DNA of 64,000 bases from Fibrobacterota bacterium. Its GTDB lineage: Bacteria > Fibrobacterota > Fibrobacteria > UBA5070. The notes below the pieces were generated by a model. It was not told the origin of the DNA. It saw nothing but the letters and a program-made list of their open reading frames with translations, and ran no database searches. Each line of letters begins with the position of its first letter. Positions within the stretch are counted from its first letter, which is position 1. Positions 14,752 through 23,853 of this stretch are shown piece after piece. The stretch covers positions 372,001 to 436,000 of the forward strand of contig JADKBN010000031.1 in NCBI GenBank assembly GCA_016715065.1, in the 5' to 3' direction. The position numbers were made by a program, and so were the translations under genes.

Positions 14752-15945
14752 CTACAAGGGTAGTTCCGTTTGGCCAGTCAGGAACTCGGCGGCGGGAATC
14801 GCTTGGATCTTGGGGCTGACCGAGTAGGTCGTCAAGCCACCATGCAACACCACGCCGCAAGAGCAGCCCAAATCTTCGATGCACTGGGCCAGGCCGCGCA
14901 AGTCCGACGCGACAGGCGAGGTGTGCAACTTCACTTCGATGGGAAGGATCTTTCCGGACTGCTCGGCGATCAGATCCACCTCCGCCCCTGCCAAGGTCCG
15001 CCAAAAGCCAAACTTGCAGCCAGGCTTCTCCCGCGACAGGCGCGTGATCGCCCCTTCCACCACGAAGTTTTCCCAGGAATGTCCGCGCATCGGGTGGACT
15101 TCCAGGGTCTTGCGGTCGCGGATTCCCAGGAAGTAGTGCATCAGCCCGCAATCCCGAAACAGGAGCTTGGGGCTTTTGGTGAGGCGCTTGCCGATGTTGG
15201 CATGCCATGGCGCCAAGCGCCGGACAAGAAACGACCCCTCGAGGAGTTCCGCGTAGCGATTGACTGTTTGGTAGCTCACTCCCAACGATGCCCCGAAACT
15301 GGAGGCGTTCCAGATCCCGCCCGCACCGTGCGCCATCATGGCCCAAAGCCGGCCCACGGTGGAGGTTTGGACCCCCATGCCCAATTCCAGAACATCCTTT
15401 TGCACGAAGGTTCTCTCGTAGGCCTCGAACCAATCGAATCGGGCCAAGTCGTCGGATTGCAGCAAGGCTTCCGGATACCCACCGCGGAACCATCGATCCT
15501 GCACCACTTGCGACAATTCCTGGCTGGATGAGGAAGAATCGAAGATTTCCTGCAATTGGAGTCCGGGGAGCTCGATGAAGGCGATGCGTCCTGCCAGACT
15601 TTCCGAAATCCCCCGCACCAGATCGAAAGAGGCCGAACCGAGCAATACCCACCTGCCCTTGACCGCCCGATTTTCATCCGCCAGCACCCGCAGCACGGGA
15701 AACAGCTCGGGAAGCCTCTGCGCTTCGTCGAGGATCACATGATCCCCCAACGTACGCAGCCTCGCCTCGATGTCCGCCTCCAAAGGTCTGCGGTCGGAGG
15801 GGCGCTCCAGATCGAGGTAGGTCCAGCCGCTCAGATGCTGCTTGGCGAAGGTGGTTTTCCCGCACTGGCGAGGACCCTGAATCGCCACAATTGGAAACTG
15901 GGCAAGCTTCCGTTGGAGCTCGGCGTTCCAAACTCGGGAGTACAT
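14752..15945 (-). CDS. AAA-type ATPase with C-terminal DUF4143
   Basis: The 397-residue product has Walker A GPRQCGKTTF (24-33), Walker B VILDEAQRL and a sensor-like WVLLGSASFDLV. A winged-helix-like middle (WNASSFGASLGVSYQTVNRYAELLE) follows, and then the DUF4143 region. The latter has FRDCGLMHYFLGI and a PD-(D/E)xK-like core (GAEVDLIAE ... LPIEVKL). These stand-alone AAA_14/DUF4143 proteins are common and variable in copy number; their cellular role is not established. The gene is isolated, with an inverted repeat overlapping its start region, so tight self-control is plausible. Confidence 0.85.
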   Translation of the reverse strand: MYSRVWNAELQRKLAQFPIVAIQGPRQCGKTTFAKQHLSGWTYLDLERPSDRRPLEADIEARLRTLGDHVILDEAQRLPELFPVLRVLADENRAVKGRWVLLGSASFDLVRGISESLAGRIAFIELPGLQLQEIFDSSSSSQELSQVVQDRWFRGGYPEALLQSDDLARFDWFEAYERTFVQKDVLELGMGVQTSTVGRLWAMMAHGAGGIWNASSFGASLGVSYQTVNRYAELLEGSFLVRRLAPWHANIGKRLTKSPKLLFRDCGLMHYFLGIRDRKTLEVHPMRGHSWENFVVEGAITRLSREKPGCKFGFWRTLAGAEVDLIAEQSGKILPIEVKLHTSPVASDLRGLAQCIEDLGCSCGVVLHGGLTTYSVSPKIQAIPAAEFLTGQTELPL

Positions 15946-15946
15946 A

Positions 15947-15983
15947 CCTTGTAAATTAGAAGTGTGACGGATAATCTACAAGG
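15947..15983. promoter_or_regulatory. inverted repeat at the start of the AAA/DUF4143 gene
   Basis: CCTTGTAAATTA (15947-15958) and TAATCTACAAGG (15972-15983) are inverted copies with 11 of 12 matches and a 13-bp spacer. The first arm lies one base upstream of the ATG. The size, spacing and position suit a repressor operator over the promoter or ribosome site. Confidence 0.5.
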
Positions 15984-16039
15984 CATGTTGATCAGAGCCC
16001 GAAGAATGCGCAAGCCCTAGTCGGAGGCGAATCGATCCA

Positions 16040-17566
16040 TCACCGTGAAGAGGGGATCTCCTGTCGAGCGGGAAATTCCCAGAGGTCGGTCCGGCGGCCT
16101 TGGACGTCGTAGCGGGAGGAAAGGAACCGATCATGGTCCTGGTAGTCCAGCGAATATCCGTTTTCGGTCCGGTTCACACTTGCATGGGCATTGGGGGCCA
16201 CGCTCGAGGCGGCCGTCACGTGGCGGCCAGTGCCTTTGTAATGGATCTTGCGGCCCGCACCATCCACGGAGGCGAGGGGAAGACCATCGGCTCCGATGGT
16301 CCACTCGCGACCACCGGCCTTGCGCGAACGGACGTTCTTGAGCCAATCGTCCTTGAGGGGGCGCAGGGTGTTTTTCCCGTTGGAAAGCGAGGCTTGCAGC
16401 TGGGCGGTTTTTCCCTTGGAAGGGGCGGGATCGCTCACTCGATTCTCCACCAGCACCGCGCCCACCTCCACCCCTCCGGCCAATTGCACCACGAGGATGT
16501 CCTTCCCGTTGGGTCGCTCTCTGGTGAGGGTATCGCGGCGAACCATGGCCGGTCCCGATATCACGGCGCTGTCCACCGTGGGCAGCAGAAGTTGCGCCCA
16601 GGACGCGTCCGGTTGGGCCTTGTGCGAAACCATCCATCTCGCGATGGCCAGCGCCTTGGCGTTTTGCACCACGGCTTCCAGTTCCGGATGTTTTTGGGCC
16701 AACTGGAAGTAGTTGGCCTGGAACCAGTGGGTGAAGAGCGCCGTCACGGTGTCGGCGTCGGCGATGTCCGCGAGCTCGTTCCCGTTGGTCACTCCCATTT
16801 GCCGGGCGTGGATCCTGACTTGCACCGAATCGATGCGCATCGATTTGTCGGAGGTGGTCGCGAAGACGGAATCGCAAACGATCCACAACCGCGCCATCAC
16901 CTTGCTCTGGCGTTCGATGCCTTTGGCGAAGAGATCGGCGGTGATCTGCAGGCGGCTTCGGTACCCGGGCGGCGGCGAGGTGATCGCTCGCACCTTGTTG
17001 GCGCCGTCGCGCTCGTAGCCCAGCGCGTAGTACTTGAGATCCATGTCCGCTTCGTAGAGGTCGCGTCCGATGGAAAATGGCTTTAGCGCCTCGGCAGGGG
17101 AGTACCGGGCGTCGTTGCCTTGGGCGAAATCGTTGGCGCTCTTGGGATCCAGGCTGAACTGGATCTTGGACTCGCCGTAGGTCTCCACATACCACAGGGC
17201 CCAGGCGATGGTCCCGGTCAGATCGCGGTCGGCCGCGGAGGTGGACACGGACAGGGATACCTTGCCATCGGGACCCACCACCGCTCCTTCCAGGCTCTTT
17301 CCACGCACCATCGCCTGCGGAAGCTGCGGGGCCATTCGGGTGGTGTCGGCTTGGGCGATGGCGCCATACAGGTTCGCGAAGACGCTGTCGGAAATCCGCG
17401 AGACCACAACGGCCTTGGATTTGGGGAGATCGGCCAGGGGCGTCATGGATCGGACGGTGGATTGGCCCGTGACAGGATTTGTGACGCGCATCTGGGGAGC
17501 ATTCTCCGCATGGGAGGGTAGTGCACCCATCGCGACGCAAAGGAGAACCAATAGGCTTTGTTTCAT
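16040..17566 (-). CDS. exported protein of unknown function
   Basis: The 508-residue product starts at ATG 17566 (MKQSLLVLLCVAMGALPSHA, signal peptide) behind GGAG. No family was recognised. Visible parts: a region with several Tyr/Trp clusters (GTIAWALWYVETYGES, DLYEADMDLKYYALGYER); a middle rich in Asp/Ala; and a C-terminal segment of beta-type repeats (GREWTIGADGLPLASVDGAGRKIHYKG, YSLDYQDHDRFLSSRYDVQGRRT). The C-terminal repeats recall antigen-like RHS/YD strands, but too few are present to call it. Single-gene unit on the minus strand, immediately downstream of coaE. Confidence 0.5.
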   Translation of the reverse strand: MKQSLLVLLCVAMGALPSHAENAPQMRVTNPVTGQSTVRSMTPLADLPKSKAVVVSRISDSVFANLYGAIAQADTTRMAPQLPQAMVRGKSLEGAVVGPDGKVSLSVSTSAADRDLTGTIAWALWYVETYGESKIQFSLDPKSANDFAQGNDARYSPAEALKPFSIGRDLYEADMDLKYYALGYERDGANKVRAITSPPPGYRSRLQITADLFAKGIERQSKVMARLWIVCDSVFATTSDKSMRIDSVQVRIHARQMGVTNGNELADIADADTVTALFTHWFQANYFQLAQKHPELEAVVQNAKALAIARWMVSHKAQPDASWAQLLLPTVDSAVISGPAMVRRDTLTRERPNGKDILVVQLAGGVEVGAVLVENRVSDPAPSKGKTAQLQASLSNGKNTLRPLKDDWLKNVRSRKAGGREWTIGADGLPLASVDGAGRKIHYKGTGRHVTAASSVAPNAHASVNRTENGYSLDYQDHDRFLSSRYDVQGRRTDLWEFPARQEIPSSR

Positions 17567-17646
17567 CGCATGTTCTCCAAAGCTCATGTTTGCTCCCGTG
17601 CTTGCATCGGCAAGGAGACGAATGTGGCGTGGAAGATCACCCCTCC

Positions 17647-18264
17647 TCACCCCACCAACGGCCCCAGCCACTCCTCCAGATTGCGGTACAGCGCGGCCAG
17701 GTCGCCGGAATTGTCCAGCACCAATTGGGACGGCGCCAGGAGCTGGTCCTGGCTTTGCAACTCCACCCGCTTGCGGGCGTCCGCCTCTTCCAGATTGTTG
17801 CGCTGCATCAACCGCTGGATGCGCGCTTCATCCGGCACGAACACCCCGACCACCAGATCCAGAGCCCCCAGCATCTCGCTCCAGCGGTGCAGAAGGGCCA
17901 TCTCCAACACGGCCTTGCCTCCCGCCTTGCGCAGATGCTCCATGCGATGCTGGATGGCAGCACGCGCCGCCGGATGCGTGATCGCTTCCAGGTCCTTGAG
18001 CTTTTGCGGATCGCCGAAGACTTCGCGCCCCAACGCCACCCGGTCGATGGCTCCGTCGGCGCGCAAGATGCCGGCCCCGAACCGAGCCACGATGGGCTCT
18101 ACCAGAATTTGTCCAGATCCGTAGAGGCGATGGACTTCCTGGTCGGCGTCCACCACCACCCAGCCTCGCATCGCCAACCATTTGGATACGGTGCTCTTGC
18201 CGGAGGCGATGGCGCCGATGATCCCGATGCTGCGGATGTCCTTGGCTTGCACTTGCGGATCCAT
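17647..18264 (-). CDS. coaE: dephospho-CoA kinase
   Basis: The 205-residue product phosphorylates dephospho-CoA, the last step of CoA synthesis. It shows the P-loop GIIGAIASGKSTVSKW, the VVVDADQEVHRLY segment in place of the usual DAD motif, ITHPAARAAIQ, and the lid region RIQRLMQRNNLEEADARKR. A GTG lies one codon upstream, but ATG 18264 has the better spacing (eight bases) from GGAGG. The ATG overlaps the methyltransferase stop (TGATG), the last link in a chain of overlapping genes from hemH down. Confidence 0.93.
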   Translation of the reverse strand: MDPQVQAKDIRSIGIIGAIASGKSTVSKWLAMRGWVVVDADQEVHRLYGSGQILVEPIVARFGAGILRADGAIDRVALGREVFGDPQKLKDLEAITHPAARAAIQHRMEHLRKAGGKAVLEMALLHRWSEMLGALDLVVGVFVPDEARIQRLMQRNNLEEADARKRVELQSQDQLLAPSQLVLDNSGDLAALYRNLEEWLGPLVG

Positions 18265-18998
18265 CACGAATTCCTCCGGAACACCAGATGGATGCGTTCG
18301 CAGCGGGTGGTGGCAGGGAGAAGCAGGTCGTCCCAGGCGCCTTCGCGCACCATGCCCGATCGCTTGGCGGCTCGGTCAAAATCTTTCAAGGCCCAGATCC
18401 TCTGCACATGTTCTTCGCGGCGCAACTCGTAGGTGCCGCCCGGCACGGGTTCGAAGAAATGAAAATCGTTGTGCTGGAAACGCGCCTCGGGATCGTACCA
18501 GGAACGGCGCACCACGTGGGTCCCGGACAGATGTTCGTGGCTGGTGCTTTCCAGGAAGTGCCGACGCGAGTTGGTGGAGGTCGTGATGTCGGCCACCAGG
18601 AGACCTTTTGGCCTCAGGACCCGGGAGGCTTCCGCAAAGAACTTGTCCAGATCCGTGGGAAACAGGCAATAGTTGATCGCGTCGTACAGGCAAAGCAAGG
18701 TGTCGAAGGACGCATCCCGGAAGGGAAGCACCCGGAAATCGCAGGCAATGCGCCGCGAGACCCGCATGGCGCCTTGTTCCAGCATGGGGACGGAAAGGTC
18801 GGAAGCCACCAGCCAGCGGCCTTCGCGATCCAGGTGCGGGGCCATGCGACAGGTGCCGGCGCCCGTTTCCAGGATCTTCGCGGGGCGATGGCGATGGCGC
18901 TTCCACACGCGTTCCACATACCGCGCCCACGCGGCGTGGTCCACATGCTCCATAACCTCGTCGTACCGGGCGGAAAGCGCCTGGTACGGGCGTTCCAT
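18264..18998 (-). CDS. class I SAM-dependent methyltransferase
   Basis: The 244-residue product has the Rossmann motifs of class I methyltransferases: ILETGAGTCRMAPHL (motif I), VASDLSVPMLEQ (acidic loop), FRVLPFRDASFDTLLCLYDAINY (motif II/post-II) and LRPKGLLVADI. The substrate cannot be read from sequence. The N-terminus (YQALSARYDEVMEHVDHAAW) is of the type seen in small-molecule methyltransferases. It overlaps the SurA-like gene by one base (TGATG) and coaE likewise. Confidence 0.85.
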   Translation of the reverse strand: MERPYQALSARYDEVMEHVDHAAWARYVERVWKRHRHRPAKILETGAGTCRMAPHLDREGRWLVASDLSVPMLEQGAMRVSRRIACDFRVLPFRDASFDTLLCLYDAINYCLFPTDLDKFFAEASRVLRPKGLLVADITTSTNSRRHFLESTSHEHLSGTHVVRRSWYDPEARFQHNDFHFFEPVPGGTYELRREEHVQRIWALKDFDRAAKRSGMVREGAWDDLLLPATTRCERIHLVFRRNS

Positions 18999-20296
18999 CA
19001 GAGTCCGATCCGCTTGGCGAGATCAGCAGGCTTCATGCGCCGATCGACCGGCACCATGGTCTTCCAGCGCTCCACCCACACCATCAGGCGGCGGTTTGAC
19101 AGATTCTGCGAGGCCAGTTGCGAAAGTCGGGTCCAGTCTTCTTCCGGCGAAAGCTTGCGCGACTGCAGACGCTCGTCCACGCGCACCAGCAGCAACCCTT
19201 CCGGCGTGGGGACCGCATCGCCCACCTTGCCGGTGGCGATGCCCGCGATCAGATCGCGGAACTGGCCCTGGAGCTCGCCTTCCGGGTACCAGCCCAGCAC
19301 GCCGCCAAACGATGCGGAAGCCTTTTCTGCGCTCCAGGTGCGCGCCATGGCGGCGAAATCGCCACCGGCGTTGGCCATGCGGCGAAGGGAATCGGCGACA
19401 TTTTTTGCCCGGGCGGAATCCTTCGAATCCGGCAGCAACGCGAACAGGATGTGTCTGGTGCGGAACTCCTGGTCGCGACGGGAAACAAGCTCGATCACGT
19501 GCCATCCGAAGCGGGATTTCACGGGGCCCTGGGTGTAGCGGCCGGATTCCAGCGCCAACGCGGCCTTTTCATAGGCCGGGTCCAGCTCGCCGCGCTTCAT
19601 GAAGCCGATGTCGCCGCCGGCATCCTTGGATCCGGGATCCTGGCTCAGCTCCTTGGCCAATACAGCGAAGTCCGCGCCCTTGCGAAGGCGTTCGATGGTT
19701 TCGATCGCCTTGCGGAAAGCGGCGTTGTCGCGGGCGGAGTCGGCCGAAACCTTCAAGGTGATCTGCGAGAGCTTCACCTGGTCGGGAAGCATCGGCATGG
19801 AATCCTTGTATTCGCGGAAAAAGGCCAGCACTTCTTCGCGCGCCGGTTCGCTCTTGGCGACGTACTTGTCGCGAAGCTTTTCCTTCATGCGCTCTTCGCG
19901 CACCTGCTTGGCCAGACGAAACCGATACTGGCCCAAGCTCAGTCCCGCTTTGTCCTTCAGGACCTTGGAGAAAGACTCCATCCCACCGGCGCGTTCGATC
20001 ATTTCGCCGATCTTCTGCTCCACCCGCTGGGAGGCTTCCACCTCCGCCACTTCCAGCGATTCCGCTTTGGCGCGCACAAACAGGATCTTGTCTTCGATCA
20101 ATTGCTCCAACACCCGCTCGCAACGCGCGGCGGGAGCGACCTTGGCCAAGGCGGGATTCACTCCCACCTGGTAGCGCACGGCCTCGGAAAGATCGGAGAC
20201 CAAGATCGGCTGGTCGGCGACCAGGGCCGCGATTCCGTCCGCGGGAGGGAGACCCGCCGAGACGAGAGCGGAAACGATGAGGGCGTGAAGAATCAT
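18998..20296 (-). CDS. SurA-like periplasmic peptidyl-prolyl isomerase
   Basis: The 432-residue product has a signal peptide and the SurA_N-like start (IAALVADQPILVSDLSEAV, RVLEQLIEDKILFVRAKAE). A parvulin domain follows (VKLSQITLKV, FAVLAKELSQDPGSKDAGGDIGF, AYEKAALALESG). A second, weaker one carries RTRHILFALLPDSKDSAR, FAAMARTWSAEKASASFGGVLGW and FRDLIAGIATGKVGD. This is the two-domain layout of SurA, which chaperones outer-membrane proteins through the periplasm. It overlaps the upstream parvulin-like lipoprotein gene by ATGA, so the two are made together. Confidence 0.87.
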   Translation of the reverse strand: MILHALIVSALVSAGLPPADGIAALVADQPILVSDLSEAVRYQVGVNPALAKVAPAARCERVLEQLIEDKILFVRAKAESLEVAEVEASQRVEQKIGEMIERAGGMESFSKVLKDKAGLSLGQYRFRLAKQVREERMKEKLRDKYVAKSEPAREEVLAFFREYKDSMPMLPDQVKLSQITLKVSADSARDNAAFRKAIETIERLRKGADFAVLAKELSQDPGSKDAGGDIGFMKRGELDPAYEKAALALESGRYTQGPVKSRFGWHVIELVSRRDQEFRTRHILFALLPDSKDSARAKNVADSLRRMANAGGDFAAMARTWSAEKASASFGGVLGWYPEGELQGQFRDLIAGIATGKVGDAVPTPEGLLLVRVDERLQSRKLSPEEDWTRLSQLASQNLSNRRLMVWVERWKTMVPVDRRMKPADLAKRIGL

Positions 20297-21150
20297 GGCA
20301 TGGTTTCTTTGGCTGGAGGTGCGGCGGAATCGGATCCCGGCAACGCCTCGGTGATGATCTCCGTTCCCGAGAGTCGGGAAAGCTGCTTGAGCGCTTCGTC
20401 CAGACGACGCTTGCGCTCCTGTTCGGAAAGCTTGAGCCGGATCAGGTCGGACACGTCCTGGAAAGGCCGGACAGAACCTGCCTGGACCTTGGCGGAAAGC
20501 AGGAACAATCCCGTTCCACCTCCGGGCAGATCGATGGGCTCGCTGATCTCGCCTTCCTGCAGCGCGAACAAACCTTCCGCCATGGGCCCGGGCAATCCCG
20601 ACCTCCGCCAGAAACGCTGGGCTTCCAGGGCCTCCACGGGATCGGGGTTCAGCCGTTGGGCTTCGGCCACGAACGTGGCGGGAGTGAGCTTGTTCAAGAG
20701 CGCCTGGGCGGAGGCTTGGTCGGCCAGCCGGATGCGCCGGAAGGAAATTTCCGGCTCCTCGCGCTGGAACTCCACCTGGTGGGCGTCGTAATAGTTGCGA
20801 AGCGTAGCCTCGGCGATTTCCGGCAAGGTATCCAGGAGGCGATCGGTCACCACCTGGGCCAACACTTCCTCGGTGCGCTCGCGGATCAATCGCCGCACTT
20901 CAGGATCCTCCTGCAATTCCAGACGGCGCGCCTCGCGCGCCAGCAAGCGGGTGCGCATCCAGCGACGCGCCAGATCCAGATACACCTCGCGGTTGGCCTT
21001 GGACGCGACGTCCACCGGCACCATCGCGGCGAGCTGATCGCGCGTGAGGACTTCCTTCCCCACACGGGCGACCACCACGCCTTCTTCACGCGCGCAGGAA
21101 GCGAGCACGACCAAGGCCATGGCCGAAACGAAACGTCCAGGAATCCTCAT
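20293..21150 (-). CDS. parvulin-like (PpiC-type) lipoprotein
   Basis: The 285-residue product starts MRIPGRFVSAMALVVLASCAREE, with a lipobox ending LASC (Cys19). A SurA_N-like helical region follows (VGKEVLTRDQLAAMV, WMRTRLLAREARRLEL), then a parvulin-like domain (ISFRRIRLADQASAQALLNKL, FWRRSGLPGPMAEGLFALQEGEISEPIDL). It probably assists outer-membrane protein folding from the membrane side, as PrsA/SurA relatives do. The long open frame upstream is the shadow of hemH. The ATG overlaps the hemH stop (ATGA), and TATCTT lies ten bases upstream of the ATG. Confidence 0.8.
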   Translation of the reverse strand: MRIPGRFVSAMALVVLASCAREEGVVVARVGKEVLTRDQLAAMVPVDVASKANREVYLDLARRWMRTRLLAREARRLELQEDPEVRRLIRERTEEVLAQVVTDRLLDTLPEIAEATLRNYYDAHQVEFQREEPEISFRRIRLADQASAQALLNKLTPATFVAEAQRLNPDPVEALEAQRFWRRSGLPGPMAEGLFALQEGEISEPIDLPGGGTGLFLLSAKVQAGSVRPFQDVSDLIRLKLSEQERKRRLDEALKQLSRLSGTEIITEALPGSDSAAPPAKETMP

Positions 21151-22169
21151 AGTGGCGGGTAAGATAGGAAAGCGGCCATCTCCGACACTTCCTGCACCCA
21201 TCGCTCGGAGGAGTTCGGGCAAGGCGCCAGGGAAAATTTCTCCCCACCGGCCGCCAAAAACGTGCTCTTCAGGCCCATTGCGATCTCTTCCAAGGTCTCC
21301 AGGCAGTCGGCCACGAACGATGGCGTGGCCACCACCAGGTGTTTCACCCCCTCGCAAGCCAGGCGCTTGGCCGATTCTTCCGTGGAAGGCCCGATCCACG
21401 GGATGCGTCCCAATCGCGACTGGAACGATTCCGTCCATTGGTTGCCCGAAAGCCCCAGATTTTGCGCCAGCGCCCTCGAGGTGGCGCGGCATTGGGCCTT
21501 GTAGCAGCCCCGCTCGGCGCCGGAGGGATCTTCGCAACAGCCATTGCTCAAGCACCGGCCGGATGAATCCGCCTTTTGGATCTGTCGCTCTGGCAGGCCG
21601 TGGTAGGAGAGCAGCACGTGCGCTTGGGGCGTGATCAGGGGTCGAATTCCCTGGGCCACCGACTCGATGAATCCGGCGGATCGGAAAAAAGGCGGCACCA
21701 GTTCCACGCGCGCGCTGGCAGGCCGCTTCGCCAGGACTCGCCTCAACTCCGCGACAGTCGACCCCGTGGTGGCCTCGGCGAATTGAGGATAAACCGGCAA
21801 CACCACGATCCGTTCGCAACCGGCCGCCAACAGCTCCTCCAACCCCAACGCCAACGAGGGCTCGCCGTATCTCATCCCCAGGGCCACTTTCCAATCCGCT
21901 CCCAGCGTGGCTTGCACGCTGTTGGCCAAGGCGCGCGAATGGACCACCAGCGGCGATCCCTGCGGCGTCCAGACCTTGGCGTAGGCGTGGGCGCTGCGCG
22001 GGGCGCGAAAGGGCGCGATCACGCCGCGGACCAGGATCTGCCGCCAAAGCCACGGGATGTCGATCACGCGAGCATCGGTCAAAAATTGACACAAATACGC
22101 CCGCACGGCCGAAACGGTGGGTTCCCGGGGCGACCCAAGATTGGAAAGGAGCAAGCCGGAAGGAGGCAT
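21147..22169 (-). CDS. hemH: ferrochelatase
   Basis: The 340-residue product inserts iron into the porphyrin in the final steps of haem synthesis. It begins MPPSGLLLSNLGSPREPT, as usual for the family. It carries the catalytic His in LLSYHGLPERQ and the Glu in CLETLEEI. Family blocks VVLPVYPQFAEATTGS and WTESFQSRLGRIPWIGPST are intact. An unusual insert, CLSNGCCEDPSGAERGC followed closely by AQC, packs five cysteines into about 22 residues and could bind a metal centre. It heads the overlapping minus-strand run down to coaE. Only 33 bp separate its start from the divergent kinase gene. Confidence 0.93.
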   Translation of the reverse strand: MPPSGLLLSNLGSPREPTVSAVRAYLCQFLTDARVIDIPWLWRQILVRGVIAPFRAPRSAHAYAKVWTPQGSPLVVHSRALANSVQATLGADWKVALGMRYGEPSLALGLEELLAAGCERIVVLPVYPQFAEATTGSTVAELRRVLAKRPASARVELVPPFFRSAGFIESVAQGIRPLITPQAHVLLSYHGLPERQIQKADSSGRCLSNGCCEDPSGAERGCYKAQCRATSRALAQNLGLSGNQWTESFQSRLGRIPWIGPSTEESAKRLACEGVKHLVVATPSFVADCLETLEEIAMGLKSTFLAAGGEKFSLAPCPNSSERWVQEVSEMAAFLSYPPL

Positions 22170-22202
22170 GTTGGTCCGGGCAACATATATTCCCCGGTTA
22201 CC

Positions 22203-23144
22203 ATGCGTCGTTGGGGACTGGCATTTGCGATCACAGGGTTCGTGGTGGCCGTACTCATGGTCATCACCGTCCTTGTGCTCTGGAACGTCTACATCATCGG
22301 GGATTTCCAGACCATCCGCCAGCTGACGGGGTCGTTGGAAGTCGTGCGACCCGTTCCCGCAGCCAACCACGACCCCACCGGCCGCTGGGTGATCGTGGTC
22401 ATGGGATCGGTGTTCATGGCCACCGTGCTGGTCGCGTTGTCGCTTTTTTTCACCTCGTACCTGGTGGACAGGCGTTACCGGTCGCTGCAAACCGATTGGC
22501 TGAACATGACCACCCACGAGCTGAAGCTGCCCACCGCCAACATCCATCTGTTCGCCCAGACCTTGCAGCGCAAGGGGCTGGAGGAGTACGACCGCAACCG
22601 GTTCATCGATCTGATCCTCCAGGAGACGCGCCGGCTCGACCAACTGGTTTCGCGCATCCTGCAGGCTCGGCGGATCGAAGGTCGCATGCAGGAATTGCGC
22701 ATGGACCGGGTGGACTTGCGCGAATGGATCCTGGAATACGCCCGCCGAGGGGTGTCTCCTCGGTTTTTGCTGGAACCCGGCCCCTCGGGCCTGGTTCGGC
22801 TGGATCGGCTCATGATGGAGTCCGTGCTGGACAACCTCCTGGAAAACGCCCTGAAGTACGGCGATGGTTCGTCTCCGATCGTGAGGCTGGGGCACATCCA
22901 GTCCGAAGCGATGGAGATCGAGGTGATCGATCGGGGCCTGGGAGTGCCGCAGAAGTACCGCAAGAAGATCTTCCAACGATTCTTCCGGATTCCCGGCAAG
23001 GAGCACAGACGCCGCACCGGCACCGGGCTCGGCCTGTTCATCGCCCAGTCCGCAGTGTCGCTGATGGGCGGCACCATGGGTGTGCGCGACAACCCTACAG
23101 GGAAAGGAAGCGTCTTTTGGTTCCGATTGCCGATCCTCAAATGA
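22203..23144 (+). CDS. sensor histidine kinase
   Basis: The 313-residue product has two membrane helices (about 7-29 and 62-88) flanking a short extracytoplasmic loop of some 32 residues. The phospho-accepting His105 lies in TTHELKLPTANIHLF. An ATPase domain follows with the N box (MESVLDNLLENALKYG), a G1 box in VIDRGLGVP and the G2 GTGLGLFIAQSAV. There is no HAMP or large sensor domain, so sensing would be in the membrane or through a partner. It overlaps its response regulator by ATGA. TATATT eleven bases before the ATG is a likely -10 element. Confidence 0.92.
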   Translation: MRRWGLAFAITGFVVAVLMVITVLVLWNVYIIGDFQTIRQLTGSLEVVRPVPAANHDPTGRWVIVVMGSVFMATVLVALSLFFTSYLVDRRYRSLQTDWLNMTTHELKLPTANIHLFAQTLQRKGLEEYDRNRFIDLILQETRRLDQLVSRILQARRIEGRMQELRMDRVDLREWILEYARRGVSPRFLLEPGPSGLVRLDRLMMESVLDNLLENALKYGDGSSPIVRLGHIQSEAMEIEVIDRGLGVPQKYRKKIFQRFFRIPGKEHRRRTGTGLGLFIAQSAVSLMGGTMGVRDNPTGKGSVFWFRLPILK

Positions 23145-23845
23145 ACGCTCCCAAGCGGATCCTGATCGTCGAAGACGATCTCCCGATGGCCATGGGGCTG
23201 GAATTCAACCTGCGCGCCGAAGGCTTTTCGGTGGAACACCGCCCCGATGGCGAAACCGGCTTGGAACGGGCCATCGAGGGGCGATTGGACCTCGTCGTGC
23301 TGGACATGCTCCTGCCCGGGATCTCCGGCCTTGATGTTCTGGACGGAATCCGTCAATCCGATCTGCGCACGCCCATCCTGATCCTTTCGGCCACCGCGAG
23401 CTCCGATTCCGTGGTGCTGGGCTTGCAGAAGGGGGCGGACGACTATTTGACCAAACCCTTCGAGCTGGAAGTCCTGCTGGCCAGGATCAAAAGCCTGATG
23501 CGCACCCGCGATTGGTTGACCGCCCCATTTCGGGAGCAGCATTCGGAGCAGGTGCGGCTGGGGGGGCGGGTGGTGGACTTCCGGTCCAGCCAGGTATCCG
23601 GACCGCGTGGCGTGGTGGACCTTTCCTTCAAGGAGGCCCAGCTTCTGCGCCACCTCATGGAAGCGGGCGGCCGCACGGTGACCCGCGAGGAGCTGTTGCG
23701 CGAGGTTTGGGGCTACAGCGAATCCATCCAGACCCGCACCATCGACAACTTCGTGGTGGCGCTGCGCAAGAAGATCGAAGACGATCCCAAACATCCTCTC
23801 CACATCCAAACGGTTCCTGGCGAAGGCTACCGGTTCCAGGACTGA
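23141..23845 (+). CDS. OmpR-family response regulator
   Basis: The 234-residue product has a receiver domain with the acidic pair in VEDDLPM, the phospho-acceptor Asp55 (VVLDMLLPG) and Lys105 (YLTKPFE). A winged-helix DNA-binding domain follows (VDLSFKEAQLLRHLM, EELLREVWGYSESIQTRTIDNFV, IQTVPGEGYRF). It is translationally coupled to the kinase gene. The target genes are unknown; the adjacent oxidoreductase follows after eight bases and may be in the same transcript. Confidence 0.94.
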   Translation: MNAPKRILIVEDDLPMAMGLEFNLRAEGFSVEHRPDGETGLERAIEGRLDLVVLDMLLPGISGLDVLDGIRQSDLRTPILILSATASSDSVVLGLQKGADDYLTKPFELEVLLARIKSLMRTRDWLTAPFREQHSEQVRLGGRVVDFRSSQVSGPRGVVDLSFKEAQLLRHLMEAGGRTVTREELLREVWGYSESIQTRTIDNFVVALRKKIEDDPKHPLHIQTVPGEGYRFQD

Positions 23846-23853
23846 GGCCGAAA

